From: Corynebacterium durum
GTDB lineage: Bacteria > Actinomycetota > Actinomycetes > Mycobacteriales > Mycobacteriaceae
Length of the DNA stretch: 64,000 nucleotides
Direction: 5' to 3'
NCBI RefSeq assembly: GCF_030408675.1
Contig: NZ_CP047200.1
Span: forward strand, 558,001-622,000
The notes beneath the pieces are model-generated. The model ran no database searches, was not told where the DNA came from, and was given only the letters and a program-made list of their open reading frames with translations. Position numbers and translations under genes: made by a program. Positions 8,108-17,935 of the stretch are shown here, piece after piece. Numbering within the stretch: position 1 is the first letter of the stretch; every line of letters starts with the position of its first letter.

Positions 8108-8956
8108 TTATAGTGATGCTTCTGTTACTGGGAAGCACACATCAGTGATCCAGCTGCTGGGGTCTGGATTCTGGGCTGGGCTGACGCGATAGATATTGAA
8201 CATGGGGCCAGTGGTGAGTCCATGGTCAGCGATGTATGCGCCAATCGCTTGGGTGACAGCTGGCATCTGAGAGTAATCGCCATGTAGCGTGGCCATGACA
8301 ACATCGCGCTCGGGTACGCTGCGGCACTCCAATCGGGCAGTGCCAGTGAATGGCTCAGTTACCTGAATCCACACCTCAATGTCCACATCGTTGTCGCGGA
8401 ATTCGGGGTCGTAGAACGTTGCTCCAGAGATGCCTCCGGCGGGGAAGGATACTCCAGCTTCCTGGAGCAGGGGCATGATTTCCTGCCACAGGATGCCTTC
8501 GTCGTGGTAGCCGGGTACGACATGGCGGAGACTAGCAATGGTTAGTGCTGGCAGTGTGGTCCTGATGACATCAGTCATTTCAGGGTGTCCTTTCAGGGTG
8601 GTGGTGACGAGGTCAAGCGCCGCCTGCTGTGCATTCAGTTCAGCTCGATGCTGGGCGAGAAGGTCGCGTTGGGCGCTCAGAATATGCTCAATACGAGCGG
8701 AGCCACCAGAAGACTCTTCAACTGCATCAAGGACATCGGACATTGCGTCGATGGAAAAACCCGCCTCACGCAACTGGACGATCAAGTGTGCTGTGCCAAG
8801 CTGGTCGCTTGTGTAAAACCGGTATCCACTGAACTGGTCAATATGCGCGGGAATGAGAAGTCCACGTTCCTGGTAGTGACGCAGCATCCGCACGCTGATC
8901 CTAGATAGCGTGGAAAACGTTCCTATCTGCAGTAAGCCATTGTCCTGGTGACTCAT
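8108..8956 (-). CDS. MerR-family regulator with GyrI-like effector domain
   Basis: 282 residues from the ATG at 8956; a GTG at 8977 is an alternative. The N-terminal MerR winged helix is clear: LQIGTFSTLSRISVRMLRHY, then QERGLLIPAHIDQFSGYRFY. A dimerisation helix follows (about residues 85-115). The C-terminal 150 residues resemble the GyrI/effector-binding fold of BltR- and TipA-like regulators (YRVSPAQNPD, then WITDVCFPV at the end), which bind drugs or small molecules. No target gene is adjacent on the same strand, so it may regulate distant genes or itself. Confidence 0.85.
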   Translation of the reverse strand: MSHQDNGLLQIGTFSTLSRISVRMLRHYQERGLLIPAHIDQFSGYRFYTSDQLGTAHLIVQLREAGFSIDAMSDVLDAVEESSGGSARIEHILSAQRDLLAQHRAELNAQQAALDLVTTTLKGHPEMTDVIRTTLPALTIASLRHVVPGYHDEGILWQEIMPLLQEAGVSFPAGGISGATFYDPEFRDNDVDIEVWIQVTEPFTGTARLECRSVPERDVVMATLHGDYSQMPAVTQAIGAYIADHGLTTGPMFNIYRVSPAQNPDPSSWITDVCFPVTEASL

Positions 8957-9001
8957 GTCTTCATCACACACCCTCACATCATGTCAGACACAAGTAACGC
9001 A

Positions 9002-9048
9002 ACAACCCCTGACCACACAACTAGGGGTAGTGCGTATCAGGGGTTGTG
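9002..9048. terminator. Hairpin terminator after icd
   Basis: ACAACCCCTGA (9002-9012) pairs perfectly with TCAGGGGTTGT (9038-9048) around a 25-nt loop that itself contains a CTAGGGG segment. It begins 18 nt after the icd stop codon and separates icd from the downstream MerR gene. Confidence 0.6.
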
Positions 9049-9065
9049 CTGCGTGAAAAGCAGAG

Positions 9066-11321
<2,256 letters not shown>

Positions 11322-11410
11322 CTAGGATACCCCTGTTTGCGCCGCTGCAACCACTTTTTTCGCGTATCGACGCCCACAGGGGTACCCGACTTCAACCCCG
11401 AATACGCGTG

Positions 11411-11416
11411 TACACT
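11411..11416 (+). promoter_or_regulatory. -10 box for leaderless transcription of the HTH regulator
   Basis: TACACT ends 6 nt before the ATG at 11423 and no ribosome site precedes that ATG. This spacing places the transcription start on or next to the start codon, a common arrangement in corynebacteria. Confidence 0.45.
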
Positions 11417-11422
11417 TTCCAC

Positions 11423-11764
11423 ATGTACGTCATCTGCTCCGAACCACAAACGCCACCCACCAAGGACACCAGTATCACTGGTGAGTTGTGGCGGGAAATG
11501 CTTGGCAAAGAAATCCGATCAGCGCGCACGCAGCGCGGGGATCGTCTCTCTGACCTTGCTGAACGTTCGGGAGTTTCGCCTCAGTACCTGTCCGAAATCG
11601 AGCGCGGAATGAAAGATCCGTCCTCTGAAATGATTGATGCCATTGCTGGAGCATTAGGAATGTCTACGCTTGACCTGGCGAAATCCGTGGTGGAGAAGGG
11701 TGACAGTGGGAACGGCGACATCCACAACGCCGCGAGCACGCCGGTGTTGTTGCTGGCGGCCTAA
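11423..11764 (+). CDS. XRE-type regulator of the ClgR/PopR kind with C-terminal LAA
   Basis: 113 residues. An HTH_3 domain covers about residues 27-82 (LGKEIRSARTQRGDRLSDLAERSG, then SPQYLSEIERGMKDPSSEM). This is the core of the Clp gene regulators ClgR and PopR of actinobacteria. The protein ends in VLLLAA, like the ssrA tag and like Streptomyces PopR, whose terminal alanines are needed for ClpP-dependent breakdown. It is convergent with a clpP gene, overlapping it by 4 nt, and CGC-type boxes matching the C. glutamicum ClgR core motif lie upstream of the clpP pair. It may be a paralog of a genome's main clgR, so no symbol is given. Confidence 0.8.
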   Translation: MYVICSEPQTPPTKDTSITGELWREMLGKEIRSARTQRGDRLSDLAERSGVSPQYLSEIERGMKDPSSEMIDAIAGALGMSTLDLAKSVVEKGDSGNGDIHNAASTPVLLLAA

Positions 11765-12369
11765 CTATCGGGGCGTCGAGAAGTGGCAACAATATTATCC
11801 GCCAGGCCGTAATCCACGGCCTGCTGTGCGGTAAGAACCAGTTTCCTTTCGGTGTCTTTGCGGACCTGCTCGGCAGAAACGCCGCAGTGCTGGGCAAGAA
11901 TCTCTTCCTGCATGCTGCGGATACGCTCAATTTCCTCGGCTTCAATGATCAGGTCTGGGATCGCGCCACGACCGCCCTCTGTGACGGGTGCATGCAGTAC
12001 CACCCGGCCGTGCGGCAGGATCAGTCGGTGCCCGTGCGTGCCTCCAGCAAGGAGCAACGCAGAGGACGACACAACTTGGCCGACGCATGTTGTTTCAAGG
12101 GTGGGGTGAACAAATTGCATGCAATCGTAAATTGCCAACGTCGCGGACATGGAGCCGCCAGCGGAATTGAGGTATAGGGAAATGGGCATGTCGGCGTTGT
12201 CGTTTTCCAGATGTAATAGCTGGGCAATAACGGCATTAGCTACGCCATCATCAATGGGGGTGCCGATGTAAATGATGCGCTCATCAAGCAAGCGGCTATA
12301 AATGTCAACCGTCTTTTCGGTGTTTCCACTGCGGGTTGTCACATAGGGGATTGTGTACGTCGAACTCAT
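11761..12369 (-). CDS. ClpP-family subunit lacking the catalytic Asp
   Basis: 202 residues, second gene of a clpP pair. The fold is recognisable: LYLNSAGGSMSATLAIYD, CVGQVVSSSALLLAGG with nucleophile S101, VVLHAPVT with H126, and TAQQAVDYGLADNI. Where ClpP has DTERD, this protein has DTERK (K176, codon AAA), so the triad Asp is replaced by Lys. It may therefore be a structural or regulatory subunit working with the intact neighbour, or use another acid. Its ATG overlaps the upstream clpP stop by 4 nt (ATGA). The housekeeping clpP1-clpP2 pair of actinobacteria is usually beside clpX, which is not here, so this is probably an additional pair. Confidence 0.88.
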   Translation of the reverse strand: MSSTYTIPYVTTRSGNTEKTVDIYSRLLDERIIYIGTPIDDGVANAVIAQLLHLENDNADMPISLYLNSAGGSMSATLAIYDCMQFVHPTLETTCVGQVVSSSALLLAGGTHGHRLILPHGRVVLHAPVTEGGRGAIPDLIIEAEEIERIRSMQEEILAQHCGVSAEQVRKDTERKLVLTAQQAVDYGLADNIVATSRRPDS

Positions 12370-12998
12370 GAGTGCGCATGTCCTTTCGCTGAAAGCCCCA
12401 TGACCCGGGTGGGACGTTGAAGAAACTGGGAGACATCTGCGGTGATGTGATCAACGAAGCCGTACTCCAAAGCTTGCTTGGCGGTGAACCAACGATCACG
12501 CAGGGAATCATGGGTGACCTCCGCGAGGCTGCGTCCGGTATCCTCCGAAATGCACTCCAACACCGAGTCCCGCGTGTGGCGAATATCGTTAGCTTGAATT
12601 TCAATATCCTGCGCCACGCCGCCAATTCCACCCGAACCCTGGTGTAACAACACCTTGGCATGGGGAAGGCAGAAACGCTTGCCTTGCGTTCCGGCGGACA
12701 ACAAAAACTGTCCTGCGCTGTATGCCATGCCTAGATTTACTGTGATCACGTCGTTGGGAATGCCATTCATGCAATCGCGAATCGCCAACATTCCGGGCAC
12801 GGACCCACCTGGGGAATTAATCAAAAAGACAATATCGGCGGTGGGATCGCGGAAAGACAAGAGAAGAAGCGAGGTGCATAAGCGGTTTGCATTATGCTGC
12901 TCCAACGCGTCAGCAAGGATAATAATGCGGTGGTCGAAAAGCTCCCGGTAAATGTGCTGATCCAGGATCTGCGTCACATCAACTGATTGTTCGGACAT
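12366..12998 (-). CDS. clpP: ATP-dependent Clp protease proteolytic subunit (ClpP), intact triad
   Basis: 210 residues from the ATG at 12998, which has GGAG 9 nt upstream; a longer reading to 13034 has no support. The motifs are intact: LINSPGGSVPGMLAIRD, NLGMAYSAGQFLLSAG with S94, VLLHQGSGG with H119, and SLRDRWFTAKQALEYGFVD with D168. ClpP peptidase rings degrade proteins fed by AAA+ partners such as ClpX or ClpC. The gene is first in an overlapping pair with a subunit that lacks the Asp. Two tandem CGC-type boxes sit 43-70 nt upstream, suggesting activation by a ClgR-type regulator. Confidence 0.92.
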   Translation of the reverse strand: MSEQSVDVTQILDQHIYRELFDHRIIILADALEQHNANRLCTSLLLLSFRDPTADIVFLINSPGGSVPGMLAIRDCMNGIPNDVITVNLGMAYSAGQFLLSAGTQGKRFCLPHAKVLLHQGSGGIGGVAQDIEIQANDIRHTRDSVLECISEDTGRSLAEVTHDSLRDRWFTAKQALEYGFVDHITADVSQFLQRPTRVMGLSAKGHAHS

Positions 12999-13040
12999 GT
13001 ATCCATGCTCCGGTATCGGTGCAGCACACGGCAATGAAAT

Positions 13041-13068
13041 CCGCTCCCAGCGGATCCGCTGACAGCGG
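13041..13068. promoter_or_regulatory. Two tandem ClgR-like boxes between clpP and the beta-lactamase-like gene
   Basis: CCGCT-CCC-AGCGG (13041-13053) and CCGCT-GAC-AGCGG (13056-13068) are perfect 5-nt-arm palindromes with centres 15 nt apart. The second matches the core CGCYNANRGCG that I recall for C. glutamicum ClgR; the first differs at one fixed base. Their position suits activation of the clpP pair on the minus strand. The site nearest the plus-strand gene could also affect that gene. Confidence 0.5.
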
Positions 13069-13106
13069 AAATGGTGGTGGCCTGCTCAGAGACAAAAACA
13101 ACTACC

Positions 13107-14294
13107 ATGAAAACTATGGACCCCAATACTGTTCAAGGCATTCTTGAGCAAGGTCTGCATGCCATTGGTTGTCCAACCGGGGCCGCAGTGGTGGTTACAT
13201 CTCAGGGCATTGTTGATAGCGCGACTGTTGGCGATATGAATAGTGAAACCCCCGTTGTTATCGGTTCTACAAGCAAGTCGCTCACCGGGCTGGCTGTGAC
13301 GCAGCTGGCTGATCAGGGGCTTATTGACGTGCAGCAACCCCTCACGCACTACCTCCCCAACGCCCATGTTCTTCCTGACGCCACTGTTCATGACGTTGCC
13401 AGGCATTGCAGCGGGCTCCGGTCCGATTCAACATGTGCCCGCACCAAGAAGTTTCGTTACTCCAACCGTAACTACAACCTCCTCGGTGAACTCGTTGAGA
13501 AGATCTCCGGTCTGCCGTTCATGGAGTACGTGCAGCGCAACATTATTGACCTCCAGCACCACACTCCAGTGATATTTGGGCACGTGGCATTCCTTGGGCA
13601 TTATTTCCCTGCAACCCCCTTCGACCTGTCCACACAATCCTGGATTCAACCGCCTTCCGGAGGCATTGCCATGAACATCCAGGATGCAGCACACTACCTG
13701 CAGTCTTACCTGGTTGGTGACTTTTCACTTGAGCACATGCTTATCGACGCCGCGCCTGCCGACGGTTCCCCCGCAGTTTCCGGTGTCCTTGGAGACAAGG
13801 GCCGATATGGTTACGGGTGGATTGAAAAAGAATACTCAGACCACCGGATATACCTGCACTCTGGAAAAGTCCCAGGTGTCACAACATTGTTTGTGCTTGT
13901 TCCTGGCCGTGATGTGGGTGTAGCGCTACTTGTGCCTGCTGGTGATTTTCTTGTGGGCACTCCACTCATCGAAAAATTGGGCGAGGCGCTTATTCTGACC
14001 GCTATGGGGGAACATGGTGATCTTCCCACCAAGCGTGAACGTGTGATTGCGCGAACGCGGCTGACCGTGAGATACGCGCTCTTTTTGGTCTTTGCGATGA
14101 TGGTGGGGGCGACATCTGTGCACTGGAATCTGCCACTAGTGGGGATTGGATGTGCTGCTGTTATTGCTGGTGGCGTTCGACTGCTCGGCGGCACCCCGAC
14201 GGCCTGGATCTACCGCTTCGCTCCTGACTTCTTCTGCGTGATCCTTGTCGGTATTTTACTGATGGCTGGGACTGGAATCTATGCTTTTGTGTAG
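13107..14294 (+). CDS. Serine beta-lactamase/penicillin-binding-like membrane protein
   Basis: 395 residues from the ATG at 13107; an ATG at 13071 directly after AGCGGAA is an alternative adding 12 residues. The N-terminal 280 residues are a class C beta-lactamase/esterase-type domain: SxxK at S54-K57 (GSTSKSLTG), Y-x-N at Y118-N120 (YSN), and a late HSGKVPG motif. Three or more hydrophobic segments fill the last 80 residues (FLVFAMMVGATSV, GIGCAAVIAGG, VILVGILLMAGTG). Without a signal peptide the catalytic domain's side of the membrane is uncertain. Such proteins often act on D-amino-acid peptides or esters; the substrate is unknown. It is divergent from the clpP pair. Confidence 0.8.
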   Translation: MKTMDPNTVQGILEQGLHAIGCPTGAAVVVTSQGIVDSATVGDMNSETPVVIGSTSKSLTGLAVTQLADQGLIDVQQPLTHYLPNAHVLPDATVHDVARHCSGLRSDSTCARTKKFRYSNRNYNLLGELVEKISGLPFMEYVQRNIIDLQHHTPVIFGHVAFLGHYFPATPFDLSTQSWIQPPSGGIAMNIQDAAHYLQSYLVGDFSLEHMLIDAAPADGSPAVSGVLGDKGRYGYGWIEKEYSDHRIYLHSGKVPGVTTLFVLVPGRDVGVALLVPAGDFLVGTPLIEKLGEALILTAMGEHGDLPTKRERVIARTRLTVRYALFLVFAMMVGATSVHWNLPLVGIGCAAVIAGGVRLLGGTPTAWIYRFAPDFFCVILVGILLMAGTGIYAFV

Positions 14295-14388
14295 CGGCAG
14301 ATCCGTGGAAAAAGGTGCGGCAAATCAGAAAAAGCGCAGCTAGAAGTGATAGTGTGTGGTGTGTGAATATCTTACGCAGACTCCCAAT

Positions 14389-14541
14389 ATGAGTGCGTTC
14401 ACTACCATTCGGAACGTACGACGGAAGCTTGGCGATCGTGTGATTGCGGGTATAGTTCTGCACACAGGTACGCACGCAAGTCGTATGGAAGATTGGCTGT
14501 ATCAGTTGCCGGTAAGCGCACTGTGGCGGCATTCTGTGTGA
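14389..14541 (+). pseudogene. C-terminal remnant of a DUF4143-type ATPase
   Basis: About 50 codons read MSAFTTIRNVRRKLGDRVIAG, then LHTGTHASRMEDW, then LPVSALW, ending at a TGA. This matches the extreme C-terminus of AAA+ ATPases carrying DUF4143, which usually end in GDRFVAGVVLYTG followed by LPVSALW. No upstream part of a 400-residue ATPase is present in any frame before 14389, so this is a gene relic left by deletion. Confidence 0.6.
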
Positions 14542-14581
14542 CGACAGAGACTCAGTGCTTATCTGTTACTAGGCTGGGTTC

Positions 14582-14935
14582 ATGTCTGTGCAGCGTTCCA
14601 TGCCACTCGTAACTGTTCGTGACCTTGATGCTGCGATTGAGGAGTACTGCCGTCTTACTGGAATGAAAGTGATCATGAACCATGGTTGGATTGCCACTTT
14701 GGCATCTCCGAAAGATCACTCCATCCAAATCAGTCTGATTACTTCTGACCCCACTGCGCCCGTTAACCCGGTGGCATCCATTGAGGTCGAAGACGTTGAT
14801 GCTGTATACAGGATCGCCCAGGATAATGGCTGGGAGATTGTGCACGATCTCGCTGTTGAGGAATGGGGAGTGCGTCGCTTCTTTGTGCGGGATGCTGATG
14901 GAAATGTCGTTAATGTGCTATCGCACGTAGGATGA
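14582..14935 (+). CDS. Glyoxalase/bleomycin-resistance (VOC) family protein
   Basis: 117 residues, one VOC domain built from two beta-alpha-beta-beta-beta units: SMPLVTVRDLDAAIEEYCRLTGMKV in the first and VEDVDAVYRIAQDNGWEIV, then RRFFVRDADGNVVNVLSHV in the second. The C-terminal DADGNVVN strand is the usual family end. VOC proteins bind a metal and a small substrate or drug, but the substrate cannot be read from sequence. It lies 34 nt before a DUF4261 gene on the same strand and may be co-transcribed. Confidence 0.82.
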   Translation: MSVQRSMPLVTVRDLDAAIEEYCRLTGMKVIMNHGWIATLASPKDHSIQISLITSDPTAPVNPVASIEVEDVDAVYRIAQDNGWEIVHDLAVEEWGVRRFFVRDADGNVVNVLSHVG

Positions 14936-14969
14936 TATGTCACAGACAGGCGACAGAGAGGACGCTATC

Positions 14970-15815
14970 ATGCCTGGTGGAATTGCGATGCTGCTTCAAC
15001 ATCATGTGGATGCGGGGGTGACACCGGAGGCGGTTCGGGATCAGATGCTTGCTGATTGGCCGGATCTGGGGCCGATTACTGTGATGCCGCCGTCGGACAT
15101 GGATGATGAGGATGGCGCAGTCGCACAGTTCAGTTTGGAATGCGAGAATGCGATCATCATTGTGACCACCATGGACTCTCAGTTCGCAGATGATACCGCC
15201 GAACTGTGTGCGGGTAGTAGGTTGTGGCCAGACGCAGCCACTTTTGATACTGATTATCAAGCAACCACCATTGTGGCTGTGTACTTCGAGGATGAAGATG
15301 CTGCCGACCTTGCGGTTCGTGCCCTGCTAACGCAAGCTATGGCGTCAATAATTGCGGTGTCGAACGAGGCTTTCGCTGTGTACTGGGGTGATGCGGATCA
15401 TGTGATTATTCCTCCACTGTTCCGAGAGATGGCTCAGGAGATTCTTCCCAATCCGCCTCTTTATCTGTGGGTAGCATTCAACGCGGGGTTCCGTGAGGGC
15501 GGCGAATTTGCGTCAACGACGGTGGGGTTGGATTCGTTGGGCCTGATGGACATAGAGATTCCTGACAGCTCCAAGACGCCTGAGGACACTCAGGAATTTG
15601 TTCTTAACCTTGTGATCTATCTGCTAGAAAACGGCCCGGTCATCGCTGATGGCGATACCGTCGGGGAGAGTGAAACCGAGCGGATCCGCGCGGTATACAC
15701 GGAATCGATGTTCTACCCTGATAAGACCGTCATTCAGCTGCGCAATGAGCAATCTGGTTCTGACAAAGGCAACGGCAAACCCAAGCGTTCGTGGTTCCGT
15801 CGGGGGCGTCGTTAA
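14970..15815 (+). CDS. DUF4261 domain protein, first paralog
   Basis: 281 residues from the ATG at 14970, chosen because AGAGAGGA lies 8 nt upstream. The DUF4261 pattern is clear: PGGIAMLLQHHVDAG, then SRLWPDAATFDTDYQATTIVAV, AFAVYWGDADHVIIPPLF, NPPLYLWVAFN and TVGLDSLGLMDIEIPDS. The family is predicted cytosolic and has no known function; members often occur in several copies near secretion or membrane genes. A second copy lies at 17098-17925 with the RDD gene between them. The last 20 residues are basic (RRGRR). Confidence 0.85.
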   Translation: MPGGIAMLLQHHVDAGVTPEAVRDQMLADWPDLGPITVMPPSDMDDEDGAVAQFSLECENAIIIVTTMDSQFADDTAELCAGSRLWPDAATFDTDYQATTIVAVYFEDEDAADLAVRALLTQAMASIIAVSNEAFAVYWGDADHVIIPPLFREMAQEILPNPPLYLWVAFNAGFREGGEFASTTVGLDSLGLMDIEIPDSSKTPEDTQEFVLNLVIYLLENGPVIADGDTVGESETERIRAVYTESMFYPDKTVIQLRNEQSGSDKGNGKPKRSWFRRGRR

Positions 15816-15939
15816 GCGCGGCGTCGTTACGCGTGTGGTGGCGCAACCCTGAGAAAAATCAGGGACATCCCTGATGGCAGGGGAAGTGCTGATCGTTTAC
15901 GCTGGATACAGAAATCAACGAGGAAGGCGTGTAACCACG

Positions 15940-16884
15940 ATGAACGAGTTTGCCCCCAATTTGTATGAGTACTTTGGGTTGAATCCCCAGGAAAGCAGCG
16001 ATGTCCTAGGGGTGACACTGTCTGAACGTATTGGCCAGCTTGAACAGACGGGTCTGGGGGCGAATTCGCCACAGCAGCAGCAAATCCAGATCGCTTATGG
16101 CGTGCTCAGTAACGTGTCACACCGAGCAATCTATGACGAGACCATCAAGGTTCGGCAGGTTGCATGGCACGAATTGGGTCACCTGGCTAATTTTGGGCGT
16201 TTTCCTGTGCAGGGTCAGGCGAGCCCGTTCCAGACTAATCCGCAGACACCACCAGCACAGGGCGGTGTGACGCCGCCTACGGTAGGACCTGGTAACCAGT
16301 ACGCGTATTACCAAGACCCGCAGCAGTCACAGTTTCCTCATGCTGGGGCAGCGCCGCAGGGTGGAGCACAAACATACGCCTATGGTGACAGCAGCTCCTA
16401 TGGTACGGGCGGTTATCCCACCAGCAATGTCTATGGAGCGGCTGGTAGCGGTATAACTCAAAGTGGCGAGAGGCCGACTGCAGGCACCCGAGCGGGAATG
16501 GCGGTCGTGGATCTAATAATCGGCGGCCTTCTTTCCGGTATTGTTACATTCCCTGTGTATATTGCCTCTGATAACACTACCCTGGGTTCGCTGATGGGTG
16601 CGTTACTCTTGGTCGTGTATTACGTGGGGTGTGAGGTGCTGTTGGGTTCAACCCCAGCGAAGTTAATCTTTGGTTATAAGGTTCAGGATGCCACTACTGG
16701 CCAACCCCTCAGCTGGGAGCAGTCTTTCAAACGTAACTGGTGGCGCCTCGTGAGCATTGTGCCGTGGGTTGGTGGACTCGTTTCAGCCATCTCGGCAATC
16801 GTGGTGTTCACCACCATTAATGAAGCAAGTCAGATGCGTGGCTCACACGATCGACTGGCCAACGCGGAGGTGGTCAAGAGGTAA
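15940..16884 (+). CDS. RDD-family membrane protein with J-domain-like N-terminus
   Basis: 314 residues from the ATG at 15940; an ATG at 15874 would add an unsupported leader. Residues 1-75 resemble a degenerate DnaJ-like fold (LYEYFGLNPQESSDVLG, then IAYGVLSNVSHRAIYDE), without the HPD motif. A Gln/Pro/Gly/Tyr-rich linker runs to about residue 180. The C-terminal RDD domain (GTRAGMAVVDLIIGGLLSG, then LGSTPAKLIFGYKVQD and WWRLVSIVPW) has three to four membrane helices. RDD proteins are of uncertain role, possibly ion or proton antiport. It is flanked by two DUF4261 paralogs in the same orientation. Confidence 0.8.
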   Translation: MNEFAPNLYEYFGLNPQESSDVLGVTLSERIGQLEQTGLGANSPQQQQIQIAYGVLSNVSHRAIYDETIKVRQVAWHELGHLANFGRFPVQGQASPFQTNPQTPPAQGGVTPPTVGPGNQYAYYQDPQQSQFPHAGAAPQGGAQTYAYGDSSSYGTGGYPTSNVYGAAGSGITQSGERPTAGTRAGMAVVDLIIGGLLSGIVTFPVYIASDNTTLGSLMGALLLVVYYVGCEVLLGSTPAKLIFGYKVQDATTGQPLSWEQSFKRNWWRLVSIVPWVGGLVSAISAIVVFTTINEASQMRGSHDRLANAEVVKR

Positions 16885-17097
16885 CAAACCCACTCTGTGG
16901 CTCTTGGTGTAAGAGGCGTATTTTCTGCGTTTCGTATGGGTTCGGGCATGCTCAAAAATAAATCTTGAGTGACAAAGCCACAAAAAGTAGAGCATGTGGT
17001 GTGCGACTGGTGCTAGGCTTTCGCCAGGGAATGTTTTACAGGAAAATAGTTTCCTGGGGCATGACCCATGTGGTAGTCGCTACACCAAGGAGTTTTC

Positions 17098-17925
17098 ATG
17101 CCATCGCTTGCTATGTTGTGTCAGAATCAGGTTGACGATGCCATTACTGCGGAGACCCTGCGGGAGCAGCTGCTCAAGGACTGGAAGGAACTGGAACCTG
17201 ACCTGCTGACCGTCTCAGCGGACAATGGGGATGATGTGGTGGCGCTGGATTACGGGGAAGCGTACATCGCGGTGATGAATATCCCAGCTCCTATTGGCGA
17301 CGATACCGTGGAGCTTGTAGGCCCTAGTCGGTTATGGCCGGAGACGGAAGCGTTCAACAGTGATTATCAGGCGCATGCCGTGGTCACGGTGACGGGATTT
17401 GGGGAGGATCTCACGGGGCTTGATGACACGTTTTTGCTGTCCAAGGTGGTTGCTTCGCTGGTGGCCATTTCGCCTGAGACTTTTGCTGTGTATTGGGGTT
17501 CCGCAAATCACCTGATTTATCCTCCGCTGTTTCGTGAGATCACGATGGAGGCGTTGCCGAATCCGCTGTTGCTGTTGTGGGTTGCCATCAACGTGGGGGA
17601 GCGCCCTGATGGTGTGATGACGGGGCATACTGTTGGCCTTGATGCTGTGGGCTTGATGGATATTGAAATTCCGCAGACACCTAAAACCGCTGAAGAGACT
17701 GTGGCTTTTCTCGTGGATGTCGCAGATTATCTGCTCACCAACGGCCTTGTGATTAAAGACGGCGATGCGGTGAAAGAAACCGACGAGGAAACAATCCGTG
17801 CGGTGTATGCGGTGTCGCTACTCGACCCGGAAAAGACTGTTATCCAGCTGCAAAGCGACATGCCCTACAGTGAGGTCATAGAGCCGCCAAAGAGAGGTTT
17901 TCTGGCCCGGTTGTTTGGCAAGTAG
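17098..17925 (+). CDS. DUF4261 domain protein, second paralog
   Basis: 275 residues starting at an ATG with AAGGAG 6 nt upstream. It is clearly homologous to the protein at 14970-15815: SRLWPETEAFNSDYQAHAVVTV, AVYWGSANHLIYPPLF, NPLLLLWVAINVG and VGLDAVGLMDIEIPQT all align. It ends in KRGFLARLFGK, a basic amphipathic tail that could touch the membrane. It has its own 213-nt upstream region, so the two copies may be expressed separately. The function is unknown. Confidence 0.85.
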   Translation: MPSLAMLCQNQVDDAITAETLREQLLKDWKELEPDLLTVSADNGDDVVALDYGEAYIAVMNIPAPIGDDTVELVGPSRLWPETEAFNSDYQAHAVVTVTGFGEDLTGLDDTFLLSKVVASLVAISPETFAVYWGSANHLIYPPLFREITMEALPNPLLLLWVAINVGERPDGVMTGHTVGLDAVGLMDIEIPQTPKTAEETVAFLVDVADYLLTNGLVIKDGDAVKETDEETIRAVYAVSLLDPEKTVIQLQSDMPYSEVIEPPKRGFLARLFGK

Positions 17926-17935
17926 TGTGGTGTGA

